Positions 17,601 to 26,056 are shown, numbered from the stretch's first letter. The stretch is 64,000 nt of DNA from Neorhodopirellula pilleata (GCF_007859915.1 NZ_SJPM01000017.1:1-64000), one strand, 5' to 3'. Numbers and translations: made by a program. The notes: generated by a model not told the origin, from the letters alone.

Positions 17601-19342
17601 TCAGTGGCCAAGTGTCCCTGCCGTTGGGCCGTCATCTCGTTGCGGTCGTGATGAGCGACGGCGAACGTCGCTCCCGCAGCGAAACCATTCTGATCGAACT
17701 GTCCGATCCCCCTACGATCGAGTCGATCGTCGCCGAGTTATCTCCATCGGGACTCGGCACCGCAACCGTATCGGTTCGATCGCGTCGACCGATTACCGCC
17801 GACCAAGTTGAGGTGTTTGTCGAGAGCATGCGGTTTGATGGATTGACCGTTGACATTCAAAACGATGCCAAGGAGGCAACGTCGTACCACGTTCAAATCG
17901 ACGATATCCCATTATCTGAAGGAACCAATCAGATCGAGTGTCGGATTCCTGACGTCAGCGGCCACTCGCGTCCGACGGCCGGCACCACACTGGTTTTTCA
18001 CCCCAATTTGGCTCAACCGGAACTGCTCGTTTCGCTTGCCGATTCGATAGCTGTTGAATCTGCCTCGATCCCCGTTGAGATCCAAAACATCGGATCGATG
18101 CCGATATCATTACGGGTCAGTGTCGGTGACCGTGACGTGCCGCTGGGCGATAACAGTCGGCTTGGCGTATCATCAGCGTCGACGACGGTTTCCATTCCGC
18201 TGAGGTATGGCAACAACCGGATCAAGATCGTTGCGACCGGCGATCAAGGCCAACGCGTCGTTCGTGTTCATGACGTGGTTCGGATCCAACCGCCCATGAA
18301 CATGGTGATCGAACAAGTCGTCACCGCCGACGATCAAACGCTCGCCGTGACCCAAAACGAGGATGGATGGGTATGCGAGCAATCGGTCGATCATCACGAA
18401 GTCAGAGTTCGCGGGGCGATTCAGCTACCGACGGGCGGTCGAGGCGATTCGTTCGTCTCGGTTCAGGGATGGGTGAACGGATTCCTTCAAAATAGCGTTG
18501 CAGCTCGCGTTAACGGAGACGACCGGTTGGTGTTCGAAATTCCTTTACGAATGACGGCGACCGATTCGACGATTCAGTTTCGATTCCCTGAATTACCTGA
18601 AGCGGAGTCCAAGTCGCACCAACTATCGGTGACGTGCGCACGACCCGACACGGATCAAACACTGCATGTGATCGTGGTCAGCACGGAGGTCGCCGACACC
18701 GATCGCAAGCGTTTGGAAGAACGGGTGAGACAAACGTTCTCGCAAGACGCGGCGAATCAATTTGCTTTTAGCGAGGTTCGTTGCGGGGAGCCTCACTACT
18801 TCGCCGCCACCGGACAAGTCCGCAGCGGCTCGATTCGTAGTTTAATGCGTCGGTGTTATCTGCAGACTAATTCACGGTCGCCGACCAATCACGTCGTCAT
18901 GCTGTATTTCCAAGGCCGCGAAATCCGCGATTCCAGCGGAACGTTCGGCTTGGTCACCGACGACGTACTCGATCGATTACTAGAGGACCGCGCCACGATC
19001 ACGAGCGATTATTTGGCCGACGAGTTCCGCCGAATCCGTGGGGCTCACTTGGTGCTGCTCGACGTCCAGCCGCACCCGCTCAGCGTGAGGGCGGCCAATG
19101 CCAGCGATCCGAATCATCCCGAACTCGGGGTGCTGCGGTTGATTCAACCGGAACAAACGGCGGATGCCGGCCCCACGGTATTGCTCGAACAAATCAAGAA
19201 GCATTTACCGCACGTCCAGCGCCTCGTCGAATTGGCCGACGCGATGCGGCAACCGACGCCCGACAATCGTGTCGCGTTCGACTACTCCGTACCGGAGAAT
19301 TTGGGCCAAGTCCGGCTGAACTTGACCCAACCCTTGGAATGA
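14648..19342 (+). CDS. Giant secreted WD40-like protein with C-terminal inactive caspase-like domain
   Basis: This 1564-residue protein begins with a signal peptide (MRSISFLLLIWFGVTGNLVAA). Residues about 35-610 contain diverged WD40-like blades, clearest at 42-70 (ISSLEFSADGRQLF, VDVW) and 574-605 (GSIEFSRSGRRL, VCVWAL). The middle (about 850-1330) is a series of Ig-like beta domains. From about 1335 a caspase-like fold appears (LHVIVVSTEV, VVMLYFQGRE, GAHLVLLDVQ). In it the catalytic HG is replaced by RE and the DAC Cys by Gln (DVQ), so it should be inactive. The gene follows the active caspase by 4 bp. I infer a scaffold or substrate-recruiting partner for that protease. Confidence 0.75.
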   Translation: MRSISFLLLIWFGVTGNLVAAEPVNENTPLPILRLRPEGTRAAISSLEFSADGRQLFAAGDAKQVDVWTQHDGRFRRDHRASLRSPIGPGPTGVLRAMAVSRNNRFVAVGGIGVFDDLAGFRNNGILIPRSGFDAKTLAQLGSLNWFDRERELTRTIPSHLGYVLAIDLIEPLSGQSTNQDGPLIAVVGNEETPAQCDVIVDNLDRGGSTLSRSLRIIRPGTGETIAKWNLPDSGLQPEISAWMQTPERLETIRVVVTSGNGTDGGLEVFTYGQPDPVRIDDPFAIAVAGPLVDQTWYATTRGGLRRLNVSDARAQTLINLNAQLSPSEFIFELAAPPRRSDDASASSGVLALTTRNLNDPRAGHRLRLLDLATGTLIGPPIELGSRQNPVVAVDPTGQWIAATADVTAGLQIFRIDELRRGNPVPHQSIEGDFVPIRRAALARNANGKTGLRLQRENDGNIERWDLIGGELQRVEVTDWTSFGTPMAFRQVGENAVLDPNWDQGNRNSPWRIPELKTASEPLGVAMRLPFLQDRFIAAIAYVASTGEATPRLILVDLSTGETLRELNGHDQFIGSIEFSRSGRRLTTVSGDGMVCVWALDDLVDLVGRRGSLLETQFCHDGEHLVVTKTDPSGRANIPAQTALRVGDSIIKIVSPSQTDGAGQGGPFQSVYRFLERLSTYPVGSDASLEVLREGKPIEASVRLGQATDERKPLVSVVLAQPSGSDVPAWLAWTPHGPFDASNESIEQRAGWHFNSSRTEIPSRFAPLAEYRDKFFGAGLLDSLLTRGRIPDVWPPALEPEAFGVLRDGQGRDVYADGRHFLLEGGTLTSVQFLIDHLPASSVDSVTVQVDDAAVAPLQRSPEDPNIWQRSINTQLSANQPHRITLTIAGDRIASGTWSDQWQIQVADESSRTEPLPEVRITSHGSRSNILVPSATEQANGDNGYAVSLKATVASESMDPTWQFQMEVDGQPVAADASEVQGNQFSGQVSLPLGRHLVAVVMSDGERRSRSETILIELSDPPTIESIVAELSPSGLGTATVSVRSRRPITADQVEVFVESMRFDGLTVDIQNDAKEATSYHVQIDDIPLSEGTNQIECRIPDVSGHSRPTAGTTLVFHPNLAQPELLVSLADSIAVESASIPVEIQNIGSMPISLRVSVGDRDVPLGDNSRLGVSSASTTVSIPLRYGNNRIKIVATGDQGQRVVRVHDVVRIQPPMNMVIEQVVTADDQTLAVTQNEDGWVCEQSVDHHEVRVRGAIQLPTGGRGDSFVSVQGWVNGFLQNSVAARVNGDDRLVFEIPLRMTATDSTIQFRFPELPEAESKSHQLSVTCARPDTDQTLHVIVVSTEVADTDRKRLEERVRQTFSQDAANQFAFSEVRCGEPHYFAATGQVRSGSIRSLMRRCYLQTNSRSPTNHVVMLYFQGREIRDSSGTFGLVTDDVLDRLLEDRATITSDYLADEFRRIRGAHLVLLDVQPHPLSVRAANASDPNHPELGVLRLIQPEQTADAGPTVLLEQIKKHLPHVQRLVELADAMRQPTPDNRVAFDYSVPENLGQVRLNLTQPLE

Positions 19343-19504
19343 CCGTGAAGGACCGAACCCGAGTTGAGAGGTTTTTATGAAAAAAACGAGTTGGCATGTC
19401 CGCTGACTCACCCCCGTTTGCATCTATGAAGTGTACCGCGGCTGACAACGCCGCAAACTGACAAAAGATTTCACGCTTTCACACCTTTCCTGGAGAATTC
19501 CACC

Positions 19505-19972
19505 ATGTCCCGTTTCGCCAAACAAGTTTGCCAAGTTTGCTTGATCGCCGCATCGATCTTCGCATTCAGCGGCTCATCCAACGCCGACGCCGCCGGCTAC
19601 CGCCAAACCTACTCGTCTTGGAGCTATCACCCGACGCGAAGCTATTACTACAGCACTTACCGGTACCAGCCCGTCGTCACGTCGACCGTCTACCACCATC
19701 ACTACTGCGTCCACTATCCCTCGCGTCCTCGGTACGTCTACTACTACAACCCCGTTCGTCAGGTTTACTGGGGCCGCTACGATCTCCAAGAAGCCGGTTA
19801 CTCGATGCTGAAGCCCGAAGATCAAAAGGGTGATTTGGAAGCCATCAGCGAATCGGCCTTCCCAAAACCATCCGCAATGCCCGAGATTCCTGAATCGACC
19901 GACGGCGTCGCGATGGCCAAACCGGAATTGAAGGACCTGCCCAAGGTCGAAGCTACCATCGACGCCCCGTAG
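19505..19972 (+). CDS. Small secreted Tyr-rich protein of unknown function
   Basis: The product has 155 residues, with a signal peptide (VCLIAASIFAFSGSSNADA) and a mature N-terminal half extremely rich in Tyr, His, Ser and Arg (YYYSTYRYQPVV, VYHHHYCVHYPSRP). The C-terminal half is Pro/Glu/Lys-rich and probably disordered. A GGAG site precedes the ATG. I recognise no family. Tyr- and His-rich small exported proteins in this phylum may associate with the cell wall or bind metals, but that is speculation. The gene is monocistronic, with its own terminator. Confidence 0.7.
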   Translation: MSRFAKQVCQVCLIAASIFAFSGSSNADAAGYRQTYSSWSYHPTRSYYYSTYRYQPVVTSTVYHHHYCVHYPSRPRYVYYYNPVRQVYWGRYDLQEAGYSMLKPEDQKGDLEAISESAFPKPSAMPEIPESTDGVAMAKPELKDLPKVEATIDAP

Positions 19973-20002
19973 TCGGCCTCTTCACTACGATCGCTTCCTT
20001 TC

Positions 20003-20046
20003 AAAGGGTAGCTGAAGTCATCGCGACTTTCAGCTACCCTTTTTTC
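20003..20046 (+). terminator. Intrinsic terminator
   Basis: A stem of AAAGGGTAGCTGAA with TTCAGCTACCCTTT encloses a short loop, and the T-run continues past 20046. It ends transcription of the Tyr-rich secreted protein gene just before the PepT-like gene. Confidence 0.85.
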
Positions 20047-20089
20047 GTTATACTCTCGTGGTATCACGTATCAGCAAGAAACCAACATC

Positions 20090-21280
20090 ATGATTGACTC
20101 AGCAACTGCCCTTGAACGTTTCATCGCACTGACCTCCATTCCCGGTCGCAGCGGAGAGGAGGCGGACGTCGCTCGACAGATTACCGATTGGTTGGTTCAA
20201 GCCGGTGTCCCCGCCGAGGACATCTTGCACGATAGTGCTCATCAACACAGTCGGATTGGCGGCAACTGCGGTAACTTAATTGTCACCTTGCGTGGGGACG
20301 ACTCTTTGCCACGCCGGATGTTGTCGGCGCATATGGATACGGTTCCGGTTTGCTTAGGTGCCCAGCCGATTGTGCGGGAGGATCCGGCTCTCGGGAAAAT
20401 TGTGACGTCCTCAGCGGACACCGGTCTCGGGGCCGACGATAGGGCAGGGTGCGCGGCCATCGTCACCGCGATCCAAGCCCGACTCGAATATGCCCGCCAG
20501 AACCCAGATGCTCGATTGCCGCCCGCCGTCGCGACGTTCCTGATTCAGGAAGAAATCGGATTGGTCGGCGCACGATATCTGGACCGCGAGTTGGTCGGGA
20601 AGGTTGATCTGGCCTTCAACTTTGATGGTGGAACAATGGACAAGATCCGGCACGGCGCCACGGGCGGAGAACGAATGCAGATTGTCATTCGCGGTCACGC
20701 GTCCCACGCCGGCGTCGCCCCCGAGAAGGGCGTCAATGCGATCGTGATCGCGGCTAAGGCGATCACGGAATTGCAAGACCGCGGATTGATGGGGTTGATC
20801 GAGATTGACGGCAAACGGGGAACGTCGAACGTTGGCGTGATTGCCGGCGGGGAAGCGACCAACGTGGTCACCCCAGAGGTCACCTTGAAGGTGGAAGCAC
20901 GCAGCCACGACGGTGCATTTCGTGGTTGGATCGTCGATCAAATCCGCGCGGCGTTTGAAAAGGCAGCTACGGAAGTGCGAGACGTTTCGGGCCGATGTGG
21001 AACGATTCAGTGGGCCAGCCAAGTGGATTACGAAGCGTTCGTTTTGCCCGAAGACCACCCGTCGGTCCTCCAGGCGACCGGTTTGCTCCAAAAATTGGGG
21101 TATGATGCGAAATGTGAGGTTGCCAACGGCGGCTTGGATGCCAATTGGTTGTACCAGCATGGGATCGCGGCAGTCACTCTCGGGTGCGGGCAATCGGCGA
21201 TTCACACAGTGGACGAACACCTGTTGGTGGACCACTATCTAGCGGCCTGCCGATTTGCCGCTGAAGTTTTGATCGCGTAA
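20090..21280 (+). CDS. M20-family aminopeptidase, PepT-like
   Basis: This 396-residue cytosolic zinc peptidase resembles tripeptide aminopeptidase T. Metal-site motifs are visible in order: SAHMDTVP (His ligand), TGLGADDRAG (bridging Asp), IQEEIGLVGA (Glu base and ligand) and FNFDGGTMD (Asp ligand). The C-terminal GLDANWLYQHGIAAVTLGCG and the His of AIHTVDEHL complete the catalytic domain. An inserted dimerisation domain spans about 190-300 (GHASHAGVAPEKGVNAI). It removes N-terminal residues from small peptides. No signal peptide is present. The gene stands alone between the Tyr-rich protein and a phosphatase. Confidence 0.88.
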   Translation: MIDSATALERFIALTSIPGRSGEEADVARQITDWLVQAGVPAEDILHDSAHQHSRIGGNCGNLIVTLRGDDSLPRRMLSAHMDTVPVCLGAQPIVREDPALGKIVTSSADTGLGADDRAGCAAIVTAIQARLEYARQNPDARLPPAVATFLIQEEIGLVGARYLDRELVGKVDLAFNFDGGTMDKIRHGATGGERMQIVIRGHASHAGVAPEKGVNAIVIAAKAITELQDRGLMGLIEIDGKRGTSNVGVIAGGEATNVVTPEVTLKVEARSHDGAFRGWIVDQIRAAFEKAATEVRDVSGRCGTIQWASQVDYEAFVLPEDHPSVLQATGLLQKLGYDAKCEVANGGLDANWLYQHGIAAVTLGCGQSAIHTVDEHLLVDHYLAACRFAAEVLIA

Positions 21281-21432
21281 TCGGGGCCGGAGCCGAGACT
21301 CGTAGAGTCGGGGCTGGTTCACTACTAGGTTGTCTTTCGGAGTCGTCCTATACTTTGGGCTTGGCTTCCGCGCATTTGCCGGGCCGATCGTTCCTCGCCC
21401 CCACCCTACACGCCGTTGCGGAGCTTTTTCAT

Positions 21433-22833
21433 TTGTCTGAATCTTGGCAGTCCGGAGTGAAGGTCGCCGAGCTGACGCACGTCGGCATGCGACGCGCCAA
21501 TAACCAAGATTCATTCGCGGTGATGGTCGCCGAGTCGTCCGAGCGGTTCGAGCGTCGCGGGCACCTGTTTGTTGTTGCCGACGGCATGGGAGCGCACGCG
21601 GCTGGCGAACTTGCGTCAAAGATTGCCAGCGAGCAGATCGCAATGCGGTACATCAGTTCTCAAAAAACGGACACCGGCGAAGCGATCAGCCAGGCGGTTC
21701 ACCAGGCCAACACCGCGATTTTCGAGCGTGGGCAGAGCAATCCTGATTTTCACAATATGGGGACCACCGCCAGCTCGCTGGTACTTCGCGGTGGCCAAGC
21801 GTATGTCGCTCACGTGGGCGATTCACGCGTTTATCGACTCCGTGACGGAACGCTCGAACAGCTCACGTTCGATCATTCGCTCGTGTGGGAGATGGAAGCC
21901 AGCGGCCAGGTCGACAGCAACAGCCCCTTGGGCCGCGCCATCCCGAAAAATGTGATCACCCGCTCGCTCGGCCCCGGCGAGCACGTCCTGGTCGACCTGG
22001 AAGGACCCTTCGAAGTTCGGATGGGAGACCGGTTCTTGCTCTGTAGCGACGGCTTGACCGGACAGGTCGAGGACAACGATTTGGGCGTCTTGATGGACTG
22101 CTTGCCGATTAACAAGATCGCTCCGGTCCTGATCGATTTGGCGAACCTTCGTGGTGGTCCCGATAACATTACGGTAATCGTCGTCGACGTGACCGGCGAT
22201 CATGTCGCGTCCAAACAGGCCGATCGATCCGGGGCAGGGCAGGGCGGTAGTGGAAAACCTTGGAAAGGGGTTAATTCTTCTCGAGCTTTAGTGGCGACGA
22301 CGGCGGTCTGTTGGGCCGGTGCGATCGGTTTCGGGGTCGCCGTTGCAATGGGACACGAAAAAATGGTCGGTTCAGCCATTGTCGCGTTTACCTTGGGGGC
22401 GATCGCCATCGCGGTCTGGTTCAGCGGCATTTTGGCGACCGACGGCAATCGGCCTCCGTTGAAAACACGTCGCCGACGGTCCGGTCCCACCGCGAGCCAA
22501 GCGGCGGGATTGGCGACGTACGACTCCGGATTGGAGAAGTCCGAAGTGGCACGCGGCAGTGGGCCCTACCGTCGTTATCCGGTCGAACATCACCCGTCGT
22601 TGTGCGAGAATCTTCGTAGCGTCCTAGCCGAACTCAGGCAAACGTCCGAGACGAACCACTGGATGCTGGACTGGAGTGAAGTCAACGCGATCGAACAGCA
22701 AGCGACCGAAGCCAAATCCGAAGGCCAATGGAAAACCGCCGTGGTGCGTTATTGCGATGCGGCGCTCGAAGCGATGGTACTGCTCAGGAAGCACCACGAC
22801 GATTCTGCGGGTGACACGGCTGTCGATCTCTAA
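21433..22833 (+). CDS. PP2C-type Ser/Thr protein phosphatase with two membrane helices
   Basis: The TTG at 21433 is chosen because GGAG lies about 10 bp upstream and the PP2C domain begins directly after it; a more distal TTG (21355) would add a non-homologous leader. The product is then 466 residues. PP2C metal-site motifs are NQDSF, VADGMGAHAAGE, VAHVGDSRVYRLRDG, LLCSDGLTGQVED and GGPDNITVIVVD. Residues about 275-350 hold two hydrophobic helices (ALVATTAVCWAGAIGFGVAVA, IVAFTLGAIAIAVWFSGIL), and a cytosolic helical tail follows. It likely reverses phosphorylation by Hanks-type kinases; a partner kinase is not adjacent, though one occurs at 57.6 kb. Confidence 0.9.
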   Translation: MSESWQSGVKVAELTHVGMRRANNQDSFAVMVAESSERFERRGHLFVVADGMGAHAAGELASKIASEQIAMRYISSQKTDTGEAISQAVHQANTAIFERGQSNPDFHNMGTTASSLVLRGGQAYVAHVGDSRVYRLRDGTLEQLTFDHSLVWEMEASGQVDSNSPLGRAIPKNVITRSLGPGEHVLVDLEGPFEVRMGDRFLLCSDGLTGQVEDNDLGVLMDCLPINKIAPVLIDLANLRGGPDNITVIVVDVTGDHVASKQADRSGAGQGGSGKPWKGVNSSRALVATTAVCWAGAIGFGVAVAMGHEKMVGSAIVAFTLGAIAIAVWFSGILATDGNRPPLKTRRRRSGPTASQAAGLATYDSGLEKSEVARGSGPYRRYPVEHHPSLCENLRSVLAELRQTSETNHWMLDWSEVNAIEQQATEAKSEGQWKTAVVRYCDAALEAMVLLRKHHDDSAGDTAVDL

Positions 22834-22860
22834 CAATCGGATGGTCGGAAAGGACCGTAG

Positions 22861-22919
22861 CGAAAGTCGTCAAGACTTTCGGCGATCAACAATCCAGACC
22901 GAAACTCTTGGTGAGTTTC
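22861..22919. terminator. Two small hairpins between convergent genes
   Basis: CGAAAGTC/GACTTTCG (22861-22881) and GAAACTC/GAGTTTC (22901-22919) form consecutive stem-loops in the 95-bp gap between the phosphatase gene and gatC. Neither is followed by a clear T-run, so termination is plausible rather than certain. Confidence 0.4.
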
Positions 22920-22928
22920 ATTGCCCAA

Positions 22929-23219
22929 CTATTTTTTCCCAAGGACTGGGGGCACAAGAAAGAATCCTTCGGCCGACTCGGGGGCGGTTCGCGTAGCGAT
23001 CTCGGGCGCCAAGCTAGGTGCAGGAAGGTCGTCACGGAACCGGTTTTCGACATCCAGCGCACTAGTCATCGGCTCGACACCCTCGGTATCAAGCTCTGCG
23101 AGTTTTTCGACGAAGGTCAAGATTCCGCCGATCTGCGGTCCAAAGCTGGATCGCTCCGCATCGGTCAGTTGCAACTTGGCCAACCGAGCGAGCTTTTCGA
23201 TATCGACCGACGCGGTCAT
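22929..23219 (-). CDS. gatC: Asp-tRNA(Asn)/Glu-tRNA(Gln) amidotransferase subunit C
   Basis: GatC is the small belt subunit of the GatCAB transamidase, which converts misacylated Glu-tRNA(Gln) or Asp-tRNA(Asn). The 96 residues show the typical N-terminal helices (VDIEKLARLAKLQLTDAE), the central GGILTFVEKLAELDTEGVEPM and the conserved FFLVPPVLG tail. Its ATG overlaps the rpmB stop (TAATG), so it is the second, coupled gene of a two-gene unit. gatA and gatB are not in the window, which is common for split loci. Confidence 0.95.
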   Translation of the reverse strand: MTASVDIEKLARLAKLQLTDAERSSFGPQIGGILTFVEKLAELDTEGVEPMTSALDVENRFRDDLPAPSLAPEIATRTAPESAEGFFLVPPVLGKK

Positions 23220-23488
23220 TACTTCTTGGCACCGCTAACGTCGAACGGCTTCGTTCGGACGGTTTTACGAACGATACCGCTACGGATGCACTGAACGCAC
23301 ACTCGCATGGTCTTGTTTTGACCGCTTGGCAGCGTCACGTGGACGCGTTGCAGGTTGGGGACGAATTTGCGGCGGGTGCAACCGGTGATTTTCGTACCGA
23401 CACCGCCAAGGTACTTGGCCTTACCGCGTGTCTCGATCCGGTTGCCCGTTTGAACTTTCTTGCCGCACGCTTCACATTCTCGTGCCAT
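23219..23488 (-). CDS. rpmB: 50S ribosomal protein L28
   Basis: L28 is an 89-residue protein of the large ribosomal subunit. The ATG at 23488 is preferred because GGAG lies 6-7 bp upstream and the text from it (MARECEACGKKVQTGN) matches the family; an upstream in-frame extension of 17 residues is spurious. Four Cys in two pairs (CEAC and CVQC) suggest a zinc-ribbon form of L28. The conserved TRRKFVPNLQRV segment is present. It is translationally coupled to gatC. Confidence 0.96.
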   Translation of the reverse strand: MARECEACGKKVQTGNRIETRGKAKYLGGVGTKITGCTRRKFVPNLQRVHVTLPSGQNKTMRVCVQCIRSGIVRKTVRTKPFDVSGAKK

Positions 23489-24077
23489 CGAATTCTCCGC
23501 CGCCGTTAAAAAAGGGGGTTTGGTTAAGCGGAAACTCACCCAGAATGGGGAGTCCGCGATTGATTGTTGATTTGGGAAGCCCCGCAGGATAGCAAGTCGG
23601 CTGGATTTTTGAAAGCAGGAATCGTTGGGTCAGGGAGAAAGAGTCGACGGTCCCCCACAATCCGCCCGACATCACTCACTGGAGGGGTGAAATGTCCCTG
23701 AAACTACCCCCGATCGTCCCAAACCACCGAAGCGTCAAGCTTTGCCCATAGCAATCATCAAGCTCGACCGGCGCGTCAGGAACACGTCAGCTCAATTCAA
23801 TCTCGTTTTCGGTGGTTCAAACAGGTCTGAGCGGTCAAATCCTCCGATGAAACTTGCGACAAGCCGGTGTGGAACCGGGAACAGCCTTAAAACTCTCACC
23901 CCAACCGTGTGGCGGCTGGTTCGGGAATGAGGACGGCAAGGCCGGAAGTTGTTTTTCGGTCAAGGGGGTTCGAAACGTAACGCACTCGCGTGAGTGGGTC
24001 GCTTCGATCCTCTGGCCACGCCAAATTTGGTGCCACAAAACTAACCCAATCGGATTTGGGATCCAACGGAGAAAGCA
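23489..24077. other. Divergent intergenic region upstream of rpmB and the first porin
   Basis: This 589-bp stretch carries no gene I can support. It must contain promoters for rpmB-gatC on the left and the porin on the right. A GGAGAAAG ribosome-binding site precedes the porin ATG. The short palindromes CCCAATCGGATTTGGG (24051-24061 region) and CCAAATTTGG nearby are the only symmetric features noted. Confidence 0.5.
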
Positions 24078-25490
24078 ATGAAGCTTAGCAAACTAGCCCT
24101 GATCGCAGCGGTTGCGTGCGGTATCAACGCAAGCAACCTGATGACTGTTCAGGCAAACGATATTAACCTGGTTTCCTGCTGTGAAACCACTTGTGACTGC
24201 GGCGAGCCCGTGTGCGGTTGCGAGCCTGTATGTGCCGACCCATGTGAGCCCGAATGCGGATGCGAAAGCACCTGCTGCGAGCCCGCCTGTGACAACGGTT
24301 GCGAACCCAGCTGCTGTGATGGCGGTTGTGACGGAGCCGGTTGCTTCGGCGGAGCCGGCGGATTGTTCGCCGGACTCGGTGACTGCGGTGACTGCGGTGG
24401 CGATCCTTGCTCGCTGTTCGGTGACATCGGCCACGGAATCACCGTCGGCGGATGGGCTCAAATCGGATACCACTCGGCCGCAGTGCCGCTTTTCAACAAC
24501 CGACCTGACGAAGTTCAACTTCAACAAGGCTGGCTGTACGCCGAAAAAGCCATCGATACCTCGAATGGTTTCGACATCGGTGGACGTCTCGATTACGTTT
24601 ACGGTACGGATGCTCAAAACACTCAAGCATTCGGTATCGCCAACGATCACTGGGACAACGGTTGGGACAACGGCGGAGCCAACGGCTACGGTCACGCTCT
24701 ACCACAAGCCTACGCCGAATTGGGCTACGGAGACCTGTCGGTCAAGCTCGGACACTTCTACACCATCATCGGTTGGGAAGTCGTCGGAGCTCCTGGCAAC
24801 TTCTTCTACAGCCACGCTTACACGTTCAATAATAGTGAACCGTTCACCCACACCGGTGCGTTGGCAACCTACAGTGCCACCGATGATCTCACCGTTTGGG
24901 GTGGTTACAGCCTCGGCTGGGACAGCGGTTTCGAAGACAACGGCGACGCCTACCTCGGTGGTGCTTCGTTGGGCTTGACCGACAATATCACGGCCATCTA
25001 CGCAAGCACCTTCGGACGTTTCAACGAACGACAAGGAACTGCTGAAGGTGCCGAGACCGGCTACATGCACTCACTGATCTTCGACGTGACATTGAGCGAC
25101 AAGCTCCAGTACATCTTCCAGAACGACGTTCTGGAAACGGATCTTGCCAACGGCGATATCGGACGTAGCACCGTCGGAATTAACCAGTACCTCTTGTATT
25201 CGATTAACGACTGCTTGGCGATCGGCAGCCGATTCGAATGGTGGCACGTGGATTCCAACAGCGTCGGCTTGGGTGGCGTTACTGGCGCCCCCAGTGCAGA
25301 CGACGTAGACGTCTATGCTCTGACCTTCGGGCTGAACTACAAGCCTCACTCGAACGTCGTCATGCGTCCCGAAATCCGCTGGGACTGGGTTGACACGAGT
25401 GCAGCTGCCCTGGCTGCAACGCCTATCTCGCTCGAAGATCGCGACGATAGCCAGTTCACCTTCGGTATGGACACGATTTTCTTGTTCTAA
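24078..25490 (+). CDS. BBP2-type outer-membrane porin with cysteine-rich N-terminus
   Basis: The 470-residue protein has a signal peptide (MKLSKLALIAAVACGINASN) and then a remarkable region, residues about 34-115, with about 21 Cys in motifs such as CGEPVCGCEP and CDNGCEPSCC. From about 120 a beta-barrel matching the planctomycete putative porin-2 (OmpL-like, BBP2) family begins: GGWAQIGYHS, FDIGGRLDYVYGTDAQ, KLGHFYTIIGWEVVGAPGNF, YSLGWDSGFEDNGDAYLGG. It ends on aromatic Phe (GMDTIFLF). The barrel should be a diffusion channel; the Cys-rich part may cross-link to the wall or surface (inference). A close paralogue lies downstream. Confidence 0.88.
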   Translation: MKLSKLALIAAVACGINASNLMTVQANDINLVSCCETTCDCGEPVCGCEPVCADPCEPECGCESTCCEPACDNGCEPSCCDGGCDGAGCFGGAGGLFAGLGDCGDCGGDPCSLFGDIGHGITVGGWAQIGYHSAAVPLFNNRPDEVQLQQGWLYAEKAIDTSNGFDIGGRLDYVYGTDAQNTQAFGIANDHWDNGWDNGGANGYGHALPQAYAELGYGDLSVKLGHFYTIIGWEVVGAPGNFFYSHAYTFNNSEPFTHTGALATYSATDDLTVWGGYSLGWDSGFEDNGDAYLGGASLGLTDNITAIYASTFGRFNERQGTAEGAETGYMHSLIFDVTLSDKLQYIFQNDVLETDLANGDIGRSTVGINQYLLYSINDCLAIGSRFEWWHVDSNSVGLGGVTGAPSADDVDVYALTFGLNYKPHSNVVMRPEIRWDWVDTSAAALAATPISLEDRDDSQFTFGMDTIFLF

Positions 25491-25516
25491 TCGAACCAAG
25501 AACGTCTGAACCCTCG

Positions 25517-25553
25517 AACCGGGCGGTTGCGAAAGCATCCGCCCGGTTTTTTT
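25517..25553 (+). terminator. Intrinsic terminator of the first porin gene
   Basis: A GC-rich stem, AACCGGGCGG with CCGCCCGGTT, is followed by a run of T. It lies 27 bp after the porin stop codon. Confidence 0.92.
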
Positions 25554-25624
25554 GTGCGCCGATTCAGACGTGTCCGGCCAGTTGATTCCATCGAAACCCA
25601 AGGCGTGACGGTCTGTTGATTGAA

Positions 25625-25692
25625 TCGTTTAACGGCAAGCCGCAGGCGACAGAGCTTGAAAACGCAGACGCCTGCGGCTTGCCGTTAAACGA
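25625..25692. repeat. Long perfect hairpin repeat, 24-bp arms
   Basis: The arms 25625-25648 and 25669-25692 are perfectly complementary over 24 bp; the core reads AACGGCAAGCCGCAGGCG. The loop is 20 nt. It lies beyond the porin terminator, so it is not needed for termination, and it looks like an interspersed palindromic (REP/MITE-like) element. The rest of the gap to 26056 holds only short reading frames without gene signals, plus the promoter of the second porin. Confidence 0.85.
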
Positions 25693-26056
25693 AAACGCCC
25701 AAACGTGCACTCAATTAACAAGCAGGCGAGCGAGGGATCGGCTGCCATTCTTGGGCACCCATGGCTCGTCGCTCACACGCCGACTCACGACGGGAAACCC
25801 GTAATCGTCACAAACTACCGAATCGCAGCAGTATCGATCGAAACGATCGTGATTTTCCTAACGATCATCTTCACTTTACCGGTTATCCGGGCCGATACCT
25901 CTCTTGGAAATCAATCCTTGGATCGGATTCAGGTCGCTCAGTCATGGTGTTTCGGGGGTCAAGCGACCTTCCGGCCGCGCTGGCAAACAGACGCGGGACT
26001 GAGCGGGCGGGTCTGGATCAGATCAAAGGTCATCATCGGGGGAAGGAAATACAGTG

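Noticed and set aside
24093..24695. Long antisense frame in the Cys-rich porin gene (and a similar one at 26063-26845)
   Set aside because: Both are shadow frames caused by codon bias and repetitive coding; the sense frames have signal peptides and family motifs.
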